From Aliarcobacter sp. (GTDB lineage: Bacteria > Campylobacterota > Campylobacteria > Campylobacterales > Arcobacteraceae), in contig JALRJW010000331.1 of NCBI GenBank assembly GCA_023268955.1, positions 1 through 6,483 on the forward strand: a stretch of DNA of 6,483 bases. Reading direction: 5' to 3'. The notes beneath the pieces are model-generated. The model did no database searches, was not told where the DNA came from, and was given only the letters and a program-made list of their open reading frames with translations. Within the stretch, counting starts at the first letter, position 1. The number at the start of each line of letters is the position of its first letter. Made by a program: the position numbers and the translations under genes. Of the stretch, positions 4,702 to 6,483 are shown piece by piece.

Positions 4702-5464
4702 AGTAAAATGTTCTAATTTTTTGCACAGTTTTTGAAAAATCTCTCGCATTTTGTTCAAACACTTCTTGACGTTTCACTGAACGGTGTGGATTTAATGTTA
4801 ACATAATGGCTCCAATCATTGCCACTAATAAAATTAAACTAGCCAATAAAAAAAAATAAAAATAATAAGTGTATAACACTTGACCTAAAGCTTCTACGGG
4901 TGTTTTAGATTCCACAAAAATTGGCCAAATTACATAATCTACAGAAGATGAACCAAATTCTTCAAAATTCTTTAATTCAGTAAAAAATTGGGTTGAATAT
5001 TCTTCAAATCTAGATGAAAAGTTTTGTGTTGTTAATCCATAGATAAAAAACGCTACTAAACTTAACACATAAAATTGAATACTTAAATCCAAATTTGAAA
5101 GCATTGACATATTTTGTAATGGAACAAATTCTTTATGAAATAAAAAATAGAATTCTACAAAAAAAATTAATCCAACAAAGCCTCCAATGGGTAAATAATG
5201 AAAAATGCTTTCTTGAACTTCAGTCAATTTAATATTTAACATCATGACAACAAATAAGAAAAGAACAGCAATTGCACCAACGTATACAATGAGAAAAATT
5301 AATGCAAAAAAGTCTAAATTTAATAATAAAAGTAAACCTGCTGAATTACAAAAAACTAAAATTAAAAATAAAACGGAATACACAGGGTTTTTTGATCTAA
5401 TGACCATAAATGCTGAAAAAAGAACAAAAAATCCAAAAAATAAAAACAAAAAAGTTTCTCCCAT
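4700..5464 (-). CDS. nad6: NADH dehydrogenase subunit 6, mitochondrial
   Basis: Nad6 is a membrane-arm subunit of respiratory complex I in the mitochondrial inner membrane. The product is 254 residues from ATG 5464. Conserved blocks are SKNPVYSVLFLILVFCNSAG (about 24-43) and LDFFALIFLIVYVGAIAVLF (about 50-69) followed by VVMMLNIKLTE, which include the pi-bulge helix of the complex. Near the end is LGQVLYTYYFYFFLLASLIL with VAMIGAIMLTLNPH (about 193-227), then a tail with VKRQEVFEQNARDFSKT. That tail matches the VKRQDVFRRNA tail of plant Nad6. The length exceeds the roughly 205 residues of land plants, with extra sequence in the poorly conserved middle (about 105-180). A start at 5488 is possible but adds only MLKKKKLF. 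It is the first gene in a - strand run nad6-trnN-cox2 and is divergent from atp6. Confidence 0.93.
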   Translation of the reverse strand: MGETFLFLFFGFFVLFSAFMVIRSKNPVYSVLFLILVFCNSAGLLLLLNLDFFALIFLIVYVGAIAVLFLFVVMMLNIKLTEVQESIFHYLPIGGFVGLIFFVEFYFLFHKEFVPLQNMSMLSNLDLSIQFYVLSLVAFFIYGLTTQNFSSRFEEYSTQFFTELKNFEEFGSSSVDYVIWPIFVESKTPVEALGQVLYTYYFYFFLLASLILLVAMIGAIMLTLNPHRSVKRQEVFEQNARDFSKTVQKIRTFY

Positions 5465-5519
5465 AAATAACTTTTTTTTTTTCAACAAATTACCTTTTTT
5501 AGGCTTCGCAAAAAAATTT
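5465..5519. other. Divergent nad6/atp6 spacer
   Basis: This 55-base spacer separates two genes read in opposite directions, so it is a candidate site for mitochondrial transcription initiation on both strands. It holds a run of eleven T (5472-5482) and the short inverted element TTTTTT-AGGCTTCGC-AAAAAA at about 5495-5516. No conserved promoter motif can be named from the sequence. Confidence 0.3.
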
Positions 5520-6275
5520 ATGGTTATGTATTTTTCACCTTTAGAACAATTTACAATTATTTCTTTAATTCCTTTTCACTTAGGAAATTTTTATTTTTCA
5601 TTTACAAATTCAGCTCTTTTTTTCTTTCTTTCAACTGGAGCTTTTATTTTTCTTTGCTCTTTAGTTTTCGTGAAAGGTGGAAATCTAGTCCCAACACCAT
5701 GGCAATCAGTTTTAGAATTTATTTATGAATTTGTCATGAGCTTAGTTTCTGAACAAATTGGAAAAAAAGGTATTCAATATTTTCCATTTGTATTTACATT
5801 ATTTACTTTTTTACTTTTAAGTAATTTAATTGGAATGATTCCTTATAGTTTTACAACTACAAGTCATTTTATTATTACCTTTACTTTATCATTCTGTGTG
5901 TTTATTGCAATGACATTAATTGGGTTTCAAACACATGGTCTTCACTTTTTTAGTTTCTTACTCCCACCAGGTGCACCTTTAATTCTAGCTCCAGGGTTGG
6001 TTGTGATTGAATTAGTGTCATATTGTTTCCGTGGGATTAGTTTAGGTGTTCGAATTTTTGCTAATATGATGGCAGGTCATACTTTAGTTAAAATTTTAAG
6101 TGGATTTGCTTGGAGTATGCTTTCACTTAGTGGGGCTCTCAAATTAGCTGCTGCTATCCCATTTTTAGTTGTGTTTGCTCTCATGTTTTTAGAAGTAGGT
6201 GTTGCTTGTTTACAAGCATACGTATTTACTATTTTAACATGTATTTATTTAAATGATGCAATTCATTTACACTAA
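5520..6275 (+). CDS. atp6: ATP synthase F0 subunit a (subunit 6), mitochondrial
   Basis: Subunit a forms the proton half-channels beside the c-ring of the mitochondrial ATP synthase. The 251-residue product opens SPLEQFTIISLIP, then GNLVPTPWQSVLEFIYEFV (about 55-72), LSNLIGMIPYSFTTTSHF (100-117) and FQTHGLHFFSFLLPPGAPL (136-154). The essential helix YCFRGISLGVRIFANMMAGH (168-187) contains Arg178, equivalent to the critical Arg210 of E. coli. The end QAYVFTILTCIYLNDAIHLH is the usual C-terminus. The wording follows plant and green-algal Atp6, including KILSGFAW. Start ATG 5520 or 5526 is likely; the frame stays open further upstream only because it runs through antisense nad6. Stop TAA 6273-6275 is followed 15 bases later by a large palindrome. 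All tryptophans are TGG, so no recoding is needed. The gene appears complete. Confidence 0.96.
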   Translation: MVMYFSPLEQFTIISLIPFHLGNFYFSFTNSALFFFLSTGAFIFLCSLVFVKGGNLVPTPWQSVLEFIYEFVMSLVSEQIGKKGIQYFPFVFTLFTFLLLSNLIGMIPYSFTTTSHFIITFTLSFCVFIAMTLIGFQTHGLHFFSFLLPPGAPLILAPGLVVIELVSYCFRGISLGVRIFANMMAGHTLVKILSGFAWSMLSLSGALKLAAAIPFLVVFALMFLEVGVACLQAYVFTILTCIYLNDAIHLH

Positions 6276-6290
6276 TTACTACCATAATTC

Positions 6291-6328
6291 TTTTTCTTTG
6301 CTCATTTAATTAAATGAGCAAAGAAAAA
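6291..6328. repeat. Perfect 38-bp palindrome downstream of atp6
   Basis: Two 19-base arms, 6291-6309 and 6310-6328, are exact complements with no spacer (TTTTTCTTTGCTCATTTAA and its reverse complement). As RNA it would form a long hairpin followed by five U. It lies between the atp6 stop and tRNA-Gly and is a likely mRNA 3'-end or processing element, as found in other mitochondrial genomes; a mobile hairpin element is another possibility. Confidence 0.75.
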
Positions 6329-6337
6329 TTTTTAAAT

Positions 6338-6409
6338 GCGGAAATAGCTCAAGGGTAGAGTATAGCCTTGCCAAGGCTAGGGTTGAGGGTTCAAATCCCT
6401 TTTTCCGCT
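6338..6409 (+). tRNA. trnG: Mitochondrial tRNA-Gly(GCC), CCA not encoded
   Basis: The acceptor stem GCGGAAA (6338-6344) pairs with TTTCCGC (6402-6408). The D arm is TAGCTCAAGGGTAGAGT, the anticodon stem-loop AGCCTTGCCAAGGCT carries GCC, the T arm holds GTTCAAATC, and the discriminator is T. The next bases are ATT, so CCA is not encoded. It is nearly the wording of plant mitochondrial tRNA-Gly. It converges on tRNA-Ile with a 2-base gap. Confidence 0.94.
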
Positions 6410-6411
6410 AT

Positions 6412-6483
6412 TGGGCCTAAGTAGATTTGAACTACTCACCTTACGCTTATCAGGCGTACACTCTAACCAACTGAGCTATAGGC
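6412..6483 (-). tRNA. trnI: Mitochondrial tRNA-Ile(GAT), first two bases outside the window
   Basis: On the - strand the visible part starts GCCTATAGCTCAG at the window edge. The 3' acceptor strand TAGGCCC (6419-6413) implies that two more G bases complete the 5' end beyond 6483. The anticodon loop CTGATAA carries GAT between TACGC and GCGTA, the T arm is GTAGT-TCAAATC-TACT-like, and the discriminator is A. No CCA is encoded. Confidence 0.9.

Noticed and set aside
5244..5519. A 92-residue N-terminal extension of atp6
   Set aside because: It is the antisense of nad6, very Lys/Asn-rich, and Atp6 proteins normally begin near the SPLEQF motif.
3987..6275. Altered mitochondrial code with TGA as Trp
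   Set aside because: cox2, nad6 and atp6 stay open under the standard code and conserved tryptophans are TGG.
3987..6483. Natural transfer of mitochondrial genes into a bacterium
   Set aside because: The mitochondrial genes keep organellar layout, tRNAs lack CCA, and the joint breaks cox2 with no mobile element or repeat around it.
1..6483. CRISPR array or insertion sequence
   Set aside because: I saw no regularly spaced direct repeats and no transposase or terminal repeat pair on either strand.

Overview
This window is not one piece of one genome. The sequence reads as four unrelated segments joined end to end: (A) about 1-131, a + strand fragment of a type I restriction subunit (HsdR); (B) about 120-246, a - strand fragment of RecF; (C) about 247-3985, an AT-rich block of small bacterial genes and bacterial tRNAs, most like a Campylobacterota (Arcobacter-type) chromosome; (D) about 3987-6483, mitochondrial DNA of a green alga or another plant-type lineage. 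Segments A and B are less AT-rich and look gammaproteobacterial. The most economical reading is a chimeric scaffold, from metagenome assembly or whole-genome amplification of mixed marine-type DNA, rather than a new biological system.

Segment C holds, on the - strand, the start of a small membrane protein (EI24-like), a complete radical SAM/SPASM protein one base upstream of it, and a 181-residue acidic protein. On the + strand it holds a 108-residue acidic protein, then a lytic-transglycosylase-like lipoprotein whose end overlaps mobA (molybdenum cofactor guanylyltransferase) by 8 bases. Three bacterial tRNA genes, Thr(TGT)-Gln(TTG) in tandem and a separate Thr(GGT), all encode their CCA ends and have TATAAT-type boxes 18-20 bases upstream. 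The segment ends with a strong - strand intrinsic terminator whose own gene is missing, because the sequence changes to cox2 immediately beyond it.

Segment D holds cox2 (3' end lost at the junction), tRNA-Asn(GTT), nad6, atp6, tRNA-Gly(GCC) and tRNA-Ile(GAT, cut by the window end). Cox2 and nad6 encode respiratory-chain subunits of complexes IV and I, and atp6 encodes subunit a of the ATP synthase. All three read with the standard code, and the tRNAs lack encoded CCA. Two perfect hairpins lie in mRNA 3' regions: one overlaps the nad6 stop codon next to tRNA-Asn, and one is a 38-bp palindrome after atp6. The Nad6, Cox2 and Atp6 sequences all resemble land-plant and green-algal proteins, so a small green plankton alga is a reasonable source. 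The genus cannot be fixed from this sequence alone.

No gap without a gene exceeds 300 bases. The longest, all under 135 bases, hold promoter-like boxes and are described in the entries.
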